Assembly: GCF_009720745.1 (NCBI RefSeq)
Contig: NZ_WNKX01000023.1
Coordinates: 19,698-83,697, forward strand
DNA: 64,000 nucleotides
Direction of reading: 5' to 3'
DNA from: Massilia eburnea
GTDB taxonomy: Bacteria > Pseudomonadota > Gammaproteobacteria > Burkholderiales > Burkholderiaceae_D
Shown: positions 18,469 through 26,554 of the stretch, in pieces
Layout of the letters: each line of letters starts with the position of its first letter
How positions within the stretch are numbered: the stretch's first letter is position 1
Made by a program: the position numbers and the translations under genes
The notes under the pieces: model-generated
Told to the model about the DNA's origin: nothing
Seen by the model: only the letters and a program-made list of their open reading frames with translations
The model's database searches: none

Positions 18469-20022
18469 CTAATGAGGTGGATGGCGCCCGTATAACGCTT
18501 GCAGGTCGTCCGTATGCTGCAGCAGCAGGTCGGCCAGAGCGGGATCGAAGCGGCTGCCGCTGCCTTCGCGCACTTCGGCCAGCGCGTACTGCAGCGTATG
18601 CGCCGGGCGGTAGCTGCGCGGGCTCACCAGCGCATCGACAAAATCGGCCAGGGACGTTATGCGCGCGGCCAGGCTGATTTCTGCGCCCTGCAAACCTTGC
18701 GGGTAGCCCGTGCCGTCCCAGCGCTCGTGATGTTCGCGGGCGATGCGCGCCGCCAGTCGCAGCACGGGCTGGGTGGAAGACGACAGCATGTGCCAGCCGA
18801 TATCGCTGTGGCCTTGCATGCGCGCGCGCTGTTGTGCATCGAGCGGGCCAGGCAAGTTGAGAATGTCGTCCGGAATGCCGGCGTGCCCGATATCGTGCAG
18901 CGGCGCCGCCTGGCGCAACTGGCGCACGGCGCCGGCCGGCATATCCACCGCTGCGCCCAGCATGGCGGCGATTTCACCGACGCGTTCAACGTGGCCGCCG
19001 GATGCCGCCGAACGTCTTTCCAGCGCCTCGCCCAGGATGTGGATGATCGCGTCCTGCGTCGCTTCGAGTTCTTCACGCGCCAGCAGGTTCTCGTAGGTGA
19101 TCGCGACATTGGCCGCAAACAGGCCAAGCAGTTCCCGCTCCTCGTCCTGCAACGGATCGTTGAAGGACATATAAAGCAGGCTCTCGTTGCCGTCGCGTGT
19201 GCGGTAATAGCAGGTGTAGTACAAGGGGCCGAAATGGTCGGCCTGTTCCGCCATGCAGCGCACGAAGGCATCGCGCACCGGTGCCGGCAAATGATCCAGG
19301 GTCTCCTCCGGCGCCAGGCCGGCATAGCCGTTTGTCACCGCCAGTACTTGCAGGCGCCCGGGCTGGCGCGCGGCGGCGTAAGCGTTCATGCGGCTGGCGC
19401 AGACCCCTTCCGCTTCGTGTCCCAGCAAGGCGGAAGCGTGTTCCAATACGGCCGAGCAGAAATGGCGCAGGTTGTCGGAATCGCAGACGTGGGTAATGGC
19501 ATCGATCGAACGGCGCAAGCCAAGGCGGGCGCGCTCCAGCCGCATCAGATCGCGGTAGGCACGCAGGCCGGAATAAAACACGGTACTGAGCTTGGCGTGC
19601 GTCAGCTCCGTCTTTTCGCGGTAATCGTTGATGTCGTAGGTTTTCAGCACCATCGCTTGCGGCGCCTGGCCCGGCTGGCCGGTGCGAAGCACGATGCGCA
19701 CATTCTGGTCGCCCAATTGTTCGCGGATATAGCGCACCAGTTCCAGGCCGGCGTGCTCGGATTCCATCACCACGTCGAGCAGGATCAGGGCGAACTGCCC
19801 GGGGCGCGACAGCAAGGTGCGCGCTTCGGCGCCGGAATAGCAATGGGAGAAATGCAGGCGCCGGCCGTCGAACTCAAAGTCCGCCATCACCAGTTCGGTG
19901 ACCTGGTGAACTGCTTGCTCATCGTCAACGACCAGGATCTCCCAGGGCGGGAGAAGCGCAGCAGGGGCTGGCGTCTCATCATCGTCGAACAACATTGCGT
20001 CATCCACCATGCCCAGCCCCAC
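18469..20022 (-). CDS. Response regulator with DUF3369 and HD-GYP domains
   Basis: This 517-aa protein has a receiver domain (about 25-150; ILVVDDEQAV, phospho-acceptor in LILLDVVME), a DUF3369 sensor-like middle (about 170-325) and a C-terminal HD-GYP domain. The HD-GYP domain carries LHDIGHAGIPDDIL, GHSDIGWHML and HHERWDGTGYP. HD-GYP enzymes hydrolyse cyclic di-GMP, and the essential His, Asp and GYP motifs are present. The usual Lys of HDIGK is His here. The start is uncertain between GTG 20022 and ATG 20010. It is followed 9 nt later by the GAF histidine kinase and preceded 30 nt earlier by corA, all in the same direction. Confidence 0.92.
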   Translation of the reverse strand: MGLGMVDDAMLFDDDETPAPAALLPPWEILVVDDEQAVHQVTELVMADFEFDGRRLHFSHCYSGAEARTLLSRPGQFALILLDVVMESEHAGLELVRYIREQLGDQNVRIVLRTGQPGQAPQAMVLKTYDINDYREKTELTHAKLSTVFYSGLRAYRDLMRLERARLGLRRSIDAITHVCDSDNLRHFCSAVLEHASALLGHEAEGVCASRMNAYAAARQPGRLQVLAVTNGYAGLAPEETLDHLPAPVRDAFVRCMAEQADHFGPLYYTCYYRTRDGNESLLYMSFNDPLQDEERELLGLFAANVAITYENLLAREELEATQDAIIHILGEALERRSAASGGHVERVGEIAAMLGAAVDMPAGAVRQLRQAAPLHDIGHAGIPDDILNLPGPLDAQQRARMQGHSDIGWHMLSSSTQPVLRLAARIAREHHERWDGTGYPQGLQGAEISLAARITSLADFVDALVSPRSYRPAHTLQYALAEVREGSGSRFDPALADLLLQHTDDLQALYGRHPPH

Positions 20023-20052
20023 TGGAGGTTGTTTATTGTAAATTATATACCG

Positions 20053-21018
20053 TCAAAGCCAGCCTGCCCTCTTAAAGCGTCGATAGAGCGAGAAGCAAAC
20101 AACAGCCATCAGGGACAGCGCGGCAGGATAGCCGAAACGCCAGTCCAGCTCAGGCATATGCTTGAAATTCATGCCCCAGATCCCGGCCAGGGCGGTTGGC
20201 ACGGCAAAAATAGCCGCCCAGGAAGCCAGGCGCTTGCTCACTTCGGCCTCCACCAGCGCCACCATCGACAGGTTGACCTGGATCGCAGTGCCGATCGTGT
20301 CGCGCATGGTATCGAGGGCGCTATTGATGCGCAGCAGGTGGTCGTGGACGTCGCGGAAATATTCCTGGGTGTTGCTGCAGACCGCGGGTACGCGGCCGCC
20401 ATGCAGCTTGCCGATTGCGTCAAGCAAGGGGGCGACAGTGTGGCGCATGGTCATCACCTTGCGCTTCAATTCATACAGGCGTTCGATATTGTCCTGCTGC
20501 GAGCCGCGGATAAAGATGCGTTCTTCGATTTTTTCCAGCTCGACTTCCAGCGCATCGATGATGGGGAAATAGCGGTCAACCACGGCGTCCATCAGGGCAT
20601 ACAGCACGAAGCCGGAGCCTTGCTGCAGCAGGTGCGGTTCGCGTTCGGCACGGGCGCGTACGCCGAGGAAGTCCTGGGTGGAGTTGGAGCGGTTGGACAG
20701 CACGTAATTGGGGCCGACGAAGATGTCGACTTCGCCGACGTGCATTTCTTCCTCGCGCAGCTCGAGCATTTTGACGACAACGAAGATGGAGTCGCCGTAT
20801 TCTTCGATTTTCGGGCGCTGCTGGCCGCGGCCGGCGTCTTCTACGGCCAGTTCGTGCAGGCCGAATTCATGCTGCATGATTTGCAGCTCGTCGCGCGTGG
20901 CGTCGCGCAGGGCGACCCAGACGAAGGCGTCTTTCCGTGCCACGTATTCGCTGATGTCCGCCACCGGGATATCAGCCAGCTTGCGCCCATCCTGGTAGGC
21001 GACGCAGTTGATCAGCAT
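20053..21018 (-). CDS. corA: CorA-family magnesium/cobalt channel
   Basis: This 321-aa inner-membrane divalent-cation channel has a large acidic cytoplasmic N-terminal domain and two C-terminal transmembrane helices. The signature GMN tripeptide (GIWGMNFKHMPE) sits between the helices. The basic C-terminus RRFKRAGWL is typical. ATG 21018 has an AAAGGAG ribosome site. It lies 3' of ntrC but is separated from it by a 74-nt palindrome, so it probably starts or continues a transcript running into the HD-GYP regulator and histidine kinase. Confidence 0.95.
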   Translation of the reverse strand: MLINCVAYQDGRKLADIPVADISEYVARKDAFVWVALRDATRDELQIMQHEFGLHELAVEDAGRGQQRPKIEEYGDSIFVVVKMLELREEEMHVGEVDIFVGPNYVLSNRSNSTQDFLGVRARAEREPHLLQQGSGFVLYALMDAVVDRYFPIIDALEVELEKIEERIFIRGSQQDNIERLYELKRKVMTMRHTVAPLLDAIGKLHGGRVPAVCSNTQEYFRDVHDHLLRINSALDTMRDTIGTAIQVNLSMVALVEAEVSKRLASWAAIFAVPTALAGIWGMNFKHMPELDWRFGYPAALSLMAVVCFSLYRRFKRAGWL

Positions 21019-21050
21019 GCAGGCTCCTTTATTTCCAAGCCCGCAGCATA

Positions 21051-21124
21051 GCAGGAAGAAAAAGGGGACGTAACACATTTTCGGCGCAGCCGAAAATGTG
21101 TTACGTCCCCTTTTTTCTTCCTGC
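21051..21124. repeat. 74-nt near-perfect palindrome between ntrC and corA
   Basis: Arms of 35 and 36 nt (21051-21085 and 21089-21124) are identical in inverse orientation except for one extra A, around a 3-nt GCA loop. The core of each arm is GGGGACGTAACACATTTTCGG, minus its last base in the quoted limit. The palindrome begins 33 nt upstream of the corA start and ends on the first base of the ntrC stop codon. T runs on the outer sides mean it could also terminate transcription. It looks like a REP-type mobile palindrome. Confidence 0.92.
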
Positions 21125-22614
21125 TAGTCGTCCTTCGCGCCGTCGATACCCAGCTCGGCAATCTTGCGCGTGATGGTGTTGCGGCCGATGCCCAGGCGGA
21201 TGGCGGCGTCGTTCTTGCGCCCGTGGGTATATTTCAAGGCGGTGCGAATCAGGGCCGATTCAAACTGGCGGCCCAACACATCCATCACATCCTGCTGCCC
21301 GCTGCTGAGCATGCCCGCCGCCTGCAGCTCCAGCAAGCTCAGCCACCCCTCCGGCGACGAAGCCAGTGCCGGCGGCGCCAGCGGCTGCACCACGCCATGA
21401 TGCTGCGGCATCGCCGTTTCGACAACAGCCGCCGGCGCAGCGGCGTGCGTGGCGCCGTCCTGCCCCTGCGTCAACTCCAGCGGCAAGTCCTTCACCTCGA
21501 CCGTCTGCCCCGGCGCCATCACCGTAATCCAATTGCACAGGTTCTCCAGCTGGCGCACATTACCCGGCAACTCAAGCTGCTGCAGAAACGCCAGCGTCGA
21601 ATCGCTCATGCGCTTGGCCTCCACACCGAGCTGTCGCGCACTCTGCACCAGGAAGTGGCGCACCAGGATGGGGATATCCTCGCGCCGCTCCCTCAAACTG
21701 GGCAGCCGCAGGCGGATCACGTTCAGGCGGTGGTACAAGTCCTCGCGGAACAAGCCATCGCGCACGCGCTGCTCCAGGTTCTGGTGCGTCGCCGTGATCA
21801 CGCGCACGTTCGCCTTCAGCGGCGAGTGGCCGCCGACGCGATAGAAGTGGCCATCCGACAGCACGCGCAGCAAGCGCGTTTGCAGGTCAAACGGCATATC
21901 GCCGATTTCGTCCATGAACAGGGTACCGCCTTCTGCCTGCTCGAAACGGCCGCGGCGCGTGGTCTGCGCGCCGGTAAAGGCGCCGCGCTCATGGCCGAAC
22001 AGTTCGGATTCCAGCAAGTCCTTTGGAATCGCAGCGGTATTGATGGCGATGAAGGGCTGCTCGGCGCGCGGGCTGTGCTTGTGCAGGGCGCGCGCCACCA
22101 GCTCCTTGCCGGTGCCCGATTCGCCGGTGATCAGCACCGTCACGTTCGATTGCGACAGGCGGCCGATGGCGCGGAATACTTCCTGCATGGCCGGCGCCTG
22201 GCCCAGGATTTCCGGCGTATCGGCCGGGCCCGATTCGATACTCGATTCGCGCAGGCTCTCGTCCAGCGCGCGGCGGATCAGCTCCACCGCCTTGTCGATA
22301 TCGAAGGGCTTGGCCAGGTATTCAAAGGCCCCGCCCTGGAAGGCCGCGACGGCGGAGTCCAGGTCGGAGAAGGCGGTAATGATGATCACCGGCAGGCCGG
22401 GATGGCGCTGCTTCACCAGCTGCAGCAAGTCGAGGCCGGAGTCGCCCGGCATGCGGATGTCCGACACCAGCACCTGCGGCGTCTCATGTTCCAACGCGGC
22501 GACGGCATCGCGCGCATTGGCAAAGCTGCGCGTTGCGAGGTTCTCGCGCGCCAGGGCTTTCTCGAGCACCCAGCGGATCGATTCGTCGTCGTCAACAATC
22601 CAGATTGGTTTCAT
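21124..22614 (-). CDS. ntrC: Nitrogen regulation response regulator NtrC
   Basis: This 496-aa sigma-54 activator has a receiver domain (phospho-acceptor Asp52 in LVSDIRMPG) and an AAA+ domain with Walker A GESGTGKE and the sigma-54 contact loop GAFTGA. A C-terminal Fis-type HTH (KNDAAIRLGIGRNTITRKI) completes it. It activates glnA and other nitrogen genes when phosphorylated by NtrB. It follows ntrB by 9 nt. Exact NtrC boxes and a sigma-54 promoter lie upstream of the nearby glnA, consistent with this role. Confidence 0.97.
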   Translation of the reverse strand: MKPIWIVDDDESIRWVLEKALARENLATRSFANARDAVAALEHETPQVLVSDIRMPGDSGLDLLQLVKQRHPGLPVIIITAFSDLDSAVAAFQGGAFEYLAKPFDIDKAVELIRRALDESLRESSIESGPADTPEILGQAPAMQEVFRAIGRLSQSNVTVLITGESGTGKELVARALHKHSPRAEQPFIAINTAAIPKDLLESELFGHERGAFTGAQTTRRGRFEQAEGGTLFMDEIGDMPFDLQTRLLRVLSDGHFYRVGGHSPLKANVRVITATHQNLEQRVRDGLFREDLYHRLNVIRLRLPSLRERREDIPILVRHFLVQSARQLGVEAKRMSDSTLAFLQQLELPGNVRQLENLCNWITVMAPGQTVEVKDLPLELTQGQDGATHAAAPAAVVETAMPQHHGVVQPLAPPALASSPEGWLSLLELQAAGMLSSGQQDVMDVLGRQFESALIRTALKYTHGRKNDAAIRLGIGRNTITRKIAELGIDGAKDD

Positions 22615-22623
22615 GTATTCCGA

Positions 22624-23715
22624 TCAAGGCAAAGGCAATAAGATTCTGAAGTCCGTTTGACCAGGCCTGCTTTCGCATTCGATCACGCCCATATGCTGCT
22701 GCACGAAAGTTTGCGCCAGCGTCAGTCCCAGGCCGCTGCCGCCATCCCTGCCCGACACCAGCGGGTAGAAGATACGGTCGCGGATCTGGGGCGGGATGCC
22801 CGGTCCGTTATCGATGATATGCAAATCTAATGCCAGCTGATAACGCACCTTCGCCAGCGTGGTCTGGCGCGCCACGCGGGTGCGGAAAATGATCTCGGCA
22901 TCGCCGCATTCGATGCGTGCCGCCAGCGCTTGCGCCGCATTGTGGGCGATGTTCAGCACCGTCTGGATCAACTGCTCCTTGTCGCCGCGGAATTCGGGGA
23001 TGGAGGCGTCGTAATCGCGGCGGATGGTCAGCCCGACCGGGAATTCGGCCAGGATCAGGCTGCGCACCCGCTCCAGCACTTCGTGGATGTTGACGTCGCC
23101 CACGATATGCGGCCGCCGGTGCGGCGCCAGCAGGCGATCCACCAGCGTTTGCAGGCGGTCCGCTTCCTTGATGATGACCTGGGTGTACTCGCGCAGCTGC
23201 GTCAGGTGCAGCGGCGGCAGCTCCATTTCCAGCAGCTGTGCCGCGCCGCGGATGCCGCCCAGCGGATTCTTGATCTCGTGCGCCAGGTTGCGGATCAGCT
23301 CCTTGTTGACCTGGCTCTGGTCCATCAGGCGCTCTTCGCGGTCCTGCTTCATCTGCTGCACAATTTCGCGCAGCTCGATCATCACCGCGCCGTCAGGCTC
23401 GTCCAGCGCGCTGGCGATAATGTGTACGTGCAGCGCCTCGCGGCCGGCGCGTTCCAGCACCAGCTCTTGCCGCACATCGGCGAATTTATGTTCGCGCGCT
23501 TGCGCGATGATGTTGTCCAGCTCGAGCGGCGCCGCGAACAGGCCGCCCAGCGGCTGGCGCGCCAGCGCTTTCAGCGACGATTCCAGCAGGTTCTCGCCGG
23601 CGGCGTTGACGTACAGGATATGGCCGCCGCCATCAACGATGACAACGGCCGATGCCAGCAGGTCCAGCCCTGCCAGTTCAGCGGGCCGGATGCTGCCAGG
23701 GCTGTCTGGGTTCAT
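22624..23715 (-). CDS. ntrB: Nitrogen regulation sensor kinase NtrB
   Basis: This 363-aa soluble histidine kinase/phosphatase has an N-terminal PAS domain (about 10-115, VVIVDGGGHILYVNAAGENLL). HisKA follows with the H box RNLAHEIKNPLGGIRGAAQL, and a HATPase domain contains DNGPGIPPQIRDRIFYP and GGSGLGLTLAQTFV. With PII proteins it sets NtrC phosphorylation according to nitrogen status. Its start overlaps the DUF4124 stop by 4 nt (ATGA) and ntrC follows 9 nt later, so the three genes are co-transcribed. Confidence 0.97.
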   Translation of the reverse strand: MNPDSPGSIRPAELAGLDLLASAVVIVDGGGHILYVNAAGENLLESSLKALARQPLGGLFAAPLELDNIIAQAREHKFADVRQELVLERAGREALHVHIIASALDEPDGAVMIELREIVQQMKQDREERLMDQSQVNKELIRNLAHEIKNPLGGIRGAAQLLEMELPPLHLTQLREYTQVIIKEADRLQTLVDRLLAPHRRPHIVGDVNIHEVLERVRSLILAEFPVGLTIRRDYDASIPEFRGDKEQLIQTVLNIAHNAAQALAARIECGDAEIIFRTRVARQTTLAKVRYQLALDLHIIDNGPGIPPQIRDRIFYPLVSGRDGGSGLGLTLAQTFVQQHMGVIECESRPGQTDFRILLPLP

Positions 23716-24197
23716 TTTATATTGGCAAGCTCGCGCTTCAGCGCTTCCACGTTCGATTCCGTACGCGCGATGCTGTCCTTCAGGCCAGCTACGCGCTCCT
23801 GGTACTTGGCGGCGTTGCGCTCGTCGGCACGGCGTTCAGGCTCGCCGTTGTTGAATTCCTTGCGTAAATCCGCCAGCTTACGGCTTTCGGTGTTGAGCTC
23901 GTCGGTCAGGATGGCGCGGCGGTCCGCATCGCGGGCCTTCTGCTCCGAACTGTCCACGCGCGGGAAGTTGGCGGGCGCCACCGCAGGTGCTGCGGGGGTA
24001 CCGCCGCCGCGGTGCGTACCCGGCGCGGGAATGGAGGCGCCTGGCAGGTCCAGCGGCTTGCAATTCTTCCCCTTGCGGGAATCGGTCAGTTCCTTGCGGC
24101 CTTCGGCATCCACGCAGAGAAAGATTTGCTGCGCCTGCGCTGCGCCACTCAGGGCCAGCAGCGCCAGCCCTTGAAATACGAGAGTGCGAGTGTTCAT
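23712..24197 (-). CDS. DUF4124 domain-containing exported protein
   Basis: The 161-aa protein has a signal peptide (MNTRTLVFQGLALLALSGAA, cleavage near AQA-Q). A DUF4124-like N-terminal segment follows (QIFLCVDAEGRKELTDSRKGKNCK), then a Pro/Ala linker and a C-terminal coiled coil rich in Glu, Arg and Leu. Start ATG 24197 gives the signal peptide. A DUF4124 gene between glnA and ntrB is a recurring arrangement in betaproteobacteria, but its function is unknown. It overlaps ntrB by 4 nt. Confidence 0.8.
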   Translation of the reverse strand: MNTRTLVFQGLALLALSGAAQAQQIFLCVDAEGRKELTDSRKGKNCKPLDLPGASIPAPGTHRGGGTPAAPAVAPANFPRVDSSEQKARDADRRAILTDELNTESRKLADLRKEFNNGEPERRADERNAAKYQERVAGLKDSIARTESNVEALKRELANIK

Positions 24198-24218
24198 GCC
24201 CCGACTATACAACATCCG

Positions 24219-24255
24219 AAAAAAAACGCGAGGAAAGCAAACTGCCCACCTCGCG
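24219..24255 (-). terminator. Terminator after glnA
   Basis: On the minus strand the stem CGCGAGG/CCTCGCG with a 15-nt loop is followed by eight T. It separates glnA from the DUF4124-ntrBC transcript. Confidence 0.82.
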
Positions 24256-24295
24256 CTTTTGTTGACTGCCAGTTAATCCCGGCAATCGTCCCTGA

Positions 24296-25711
24296 TTACA
24301 GGGAGTAGTACATGTCGAACTCGACCGGGTGAGTGGTCTGGCGCATGCGGGTCACTTCGGTCATCTTCAGTTCGATGTAGGCATCGATCATGGAATCGGT
24401 GAAGACACCGCCGCGGGTCAGGAACTCACGGTCTTTGTTCAGGTGATCCAGGGCTTCTTCCAGCGATGCGCAGACGGTTGGGATCAGTGCATCTTCTTCT
24501 GGTGGCAGGTGGTACAGGTCTTTGGACGCTGCTTCGCCTGGGTGGATCTTGTTCTGCACGCCGTCCAGGCCGGCCATCATCAGTGCAGCGAAGCACAGGT
24601 ATGGGTTGGCCAGCGGGTCCGGGAAGCGGGTTTCGATACGGCGGCCTTTTGGATTGGCCACGTGTGGAATACGGATCGAAGCCGAACGGTTACGTGCGGA
24701 GTAAGCCAGTTTCACTGGCGCTTCGTAGCCTGGAACCAGACGCTTGTACGAGTTGGTGCCTGGGTTGGTGATCGCGTTCAGTGCCTTGGCGTGCTTGATG
24801 ATGCCGCCGATGTAGTACAGGGCGAAATCGGACAGGCCGGCATAGCCGTCGCCTGCGAACAGGTTCTTGCCGTCTTTCCAGATCGACTGGTGCACGTGCA
24901 TGCCGGAACCGTTGTCGCCAACGACTGGCTTAGGCATGAAGGTAGCGGTCTTGCCGTAGGAGTGAGCCACGTTCCAGACGATGTACTTCAGGTTCTGGGT
25001 CCAGTCGGCGCGCTCAACCAGGGTCGAGAACTTGGTGCCGATTTCGTTCTGGCCAGCGCCAGCCACTTCGTGGTGGTGCACTTCGACCGGGATGCCCATC
25101 GATTCCAGGATCAGGCACATTTCGGAACGCATGTCCTGGAAGGAGTCGACTGGAGGCACTGGGAAGTAGCCGCCCTTCACGGTTGGACGGTGGCCGGAGT
25201 TGCCGCCGTCGATGTCCTTGTCGGTCGACCAGGAAGCTTCATCGGAGTCGATCTTGACCATGGCGCCGGACATGTCGATCTTCCACTTCACGGAGTCGAA
25301 GATGAAGAATTCTGGCTCTGGGCCGAAGTAGGCGGTGTCGCCCAGGCCGGAGGATTTCAGGTAGGCTTCAGCGCGCTTGGCGATGGAGCGTGGGTCGCGG
25401 TCGTAGCCCTTGCCGTCCGACGGTTCGATCACGTCGCACTGCATGAACAGGGTGGTTTCTTCGAAGAATGGGTCGATATTGGCGGTCGATGGATCCGGCA
25501 GCAGGATCATGTCCGAAGCTTCAATACCTTTCCAGCCAGCGATGGAGGAACCGTCGAAGGCGTGGCCAGATTCGAATTTGTCGATGTCGAAATGGGACAC
25601 AGGCACGGTTACGTGCTGTTCCTTACCACGGGTATCGGCGAAACGGAAGTCCACGAATTTGACTTCGTGCTCTTGTACCATCTTCAGAACGTCTGCGGCG
25701 GTCAGTGCCAT
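24296..25711 (-). CDS. glnA: Type I glutamine synthetase
   Basis: This 471-aa dodecameric enzyme condenses glutamate and ammonia using ATP. The N-terminal beta-grasp domain, the FDGSSIAGWKGIEASDM segment, the metal-binding EVAGAGQNEIG motif and the NPKGRRIE-type loop (VANPKGRRIETRFPD) are all present. The adenylylation-site region KDLYHLPPEE is also seen, placing it in the GlnE-regulated GSI-beta group. ATG 25711 has a GGAG ribosome site. A sigma-54 promoter and NtrC boxes lie upstream, so it is expected to be induced by nitrogen limitation. Confidence 0.98.
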   Translation of the reverse strand: MALTAADVLKMVQEHEVKFVDFRFADTRGKEQHVTVPVSHFDIDKFESGHAFDGSSIAGWKGIEASDMILLPDPSTANIDPFFEETTLFMQCDVIEPSDGKGYDRDPRSIAKRAEAYLKSSGLGDTAYFGPEPEFFIFDSVKWKIDMSGAMVKIDSDEASWSTDKDIDGGNSGHRPTVKGGYFPVPPVDSFQDMRSEMCLILESMGIPVEVHHHEVAGAGQNEIGTKFSTLVERADWTQNLKYIVWNVAHSYGKTATFMPKPVVGDNGSGMHVHQSIWKDGKNLFAGDGYAGLSDFALYYIGGIIKHAKALNAITNPGTNSYKRLVPGYEAPVKLAYSARNRSASIRIPHVANPKGRRIETRFPDPLANPYLCFAALMMAGLDGVQNKIHPGEAASKDLYHLPPEEDALIPTVCASLEEALDHLNKDREFLTRGGVFTDSMIDAYIELKMTEVTRMRQTTHPVEFDMYYSL

Positions 25712-25777
25712 TACATATCTCCTAAGTGAAAAAACTGCCGCGACCTCTTGGGTGCGGCGAACGCTGATGGTACATTA

Positions 25778-25793
25778 AGCAGATATCATGCCA
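25778..25793 (-). promoter_or_regulatory. Sigma-54 promoter of glnA
   Basis: Read on the minus strand, TGGCATGATATCTGCT carries the invariant GG at -24 and GC at -12 separated by exactly 10 nt. Transcription would start near 25766, about 55 nt upstream of the glnA ATG. Confidence 0.85.
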
Positions 25794-25824
25794 GCAAAAT
25801 TACCAGTAGCAACACATAAAAGCC

Positions 25825-25907
25825 GCACCATGCGGGTGCGTTTACCAATTATCGCACCGTTATGGTGCATATTTGCACCAATGCATGCCTATGCATCGTC
25901 GTGGTGC
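25825..25907. promoter_or_regulatory. Array of NtrC-binding sites upstream of glnA
   Basis: Two exact or near-exact GCACC-N5-GGTGC dyads occur at 25825-25839 (spacer ATGCG) and 25854-25868 (GCACC-GTTAT-GGTGC). A third with one mismatch lies at 25893-25907 (GCATC-GTCGT-GGTGC), and a weaker half-site lies at 25875-25880. They lie roughly 65-135 nt upstream of the inferred glnA start, the usual distance for an NtrC enhancer. They also flank the rhodanese gene start on the other side. Confidence 0.85.
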
Positions 25908-25928
25908 AGTGATGATAAAGGAAATACC

Positions 25929-26390
25929 ATGGGTAACAATGCCGAAATCCTCGACCGTGCACGCAAACGCGACACTTCCCTGCCCTACGCCGGTGCGGTG
26001 ACCCCGCAAGAGGCGTTTGAGCTGCTCAAAGGCGATCCGCACGTGCGGCTGGTGGACGTGCGCACGAATGCCGAGCGTGATTGGGTGGGGCGCGTTGCGA
26101 TTGCGTCTGAGCAGCACCATGCGGCGCAGTGGAATGTGTATCCGGGCGGGACGCCGAATCCTGATTTCCTGGGGCAGCTGGCGGCGGCGGTGCCGGGCAA
26201 GGATACAGTGATCGTATTCCTGTGCCGTTCCGGTGTCCGCTCGCGCCACGCGGCCAAGGCGGCCACCGAGGCAGGTTATACCCAGTGCTATGACATCCTG
26301 GAGGGGTTTGAGGGGGATAAGGATGCCAACGGCCATCGCAAGAACGTTGGCGGCTGGTGCAAGGCCGGCCTGCCGTGGGCGGGTGCCTGA
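25929..26390 (+). CDS. Rhodanese-like domain protein
   Basis: This 153-aa single-domain sulfurtransferase-like protein has a substrate-pocket loop containing the putative catalytic cysteine in FLCRSGVRSRHAA. Conserved LVDVRTNAERDWVG and GWCKAGLPW segments complete the fold. No signal peptide is present, so it is cytoplasmic. ATG 25929 has an AAAGGAAATACC leader; the longer frame from 25788 runs through the NtrC sites and is rejected. It is divergent from glnA and only about 20 nt from the nearest NtrC box. Confidence 0.85.
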   Translation: MGNNAEILDRARKRDTSLPYAGAVTPQEAFELLKGDPHVRLVDVRTNAERDWVGRVAIASEQHHAAQWNVYPGGTPNPDFLGQLAAAVPGKDTVIVFLCRSGVRSRHAAKAATEAGYTQCYDILEGFEGDKDANGHRKNVGGWCKAGLPWAGA

Positions 26391-26391
26391 A

Positions 26392-26553
26392 CCGGTAAAC
26401 CTGGGTCTGACCCAAGGGTCAGACCCAGTCTGCTCGCCTGACACCGGGCGGGTGTCGTTTTTGACTTTCGACGAAGATCAACGTCGCACAACCGCCCCCC
26501 GGCCGCGAGACCGTACTGGGTCAGACCCTTGGGTCTGACCCAGCTTTACCGGG
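26392..26553. repeat. Pair of palindromes in inverted orientation (TGGGTCTGACCC family)
   Basis: Perfect 28-nt palindromes at 26401-26428 and 26516-26543 each have 13-nt arms of CTGGGTCTGACCC or CTGGGTCAGACCC around a 2-nt centre. Each is flanked on its outer side by CCGGTAAA or its complement, so the two units face each other across about 87 bp. They sit between convergent genes. The 30432-30483 element is the same family. Confidence 0.9.
26440..26462 (+). terminator. Terminator after the rhodanese gene
   Basis: The stem GACACC-GGGCG-GGTGTC is followed by GTTTTTT and lies about 50 nt after the rhodanese stop codon, between the two palindromes. Confidence 0.75.
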
Positions 26554-26554
26554 T

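Noticed and set aside
18499..21051. 850-aa plus-strand frame spanning two genes
   Set aside because: It runs antisense through the HD-GYP regulator, corA and the gap between them, which no real gene would do.
25788..25928. Upstream extension of the rhodanese frame
   Set aside because: It runs through the NtrC boxes and the sigma-54 promoter. ATG 25929 has a good ribosome site and gives the normal single-domain length.
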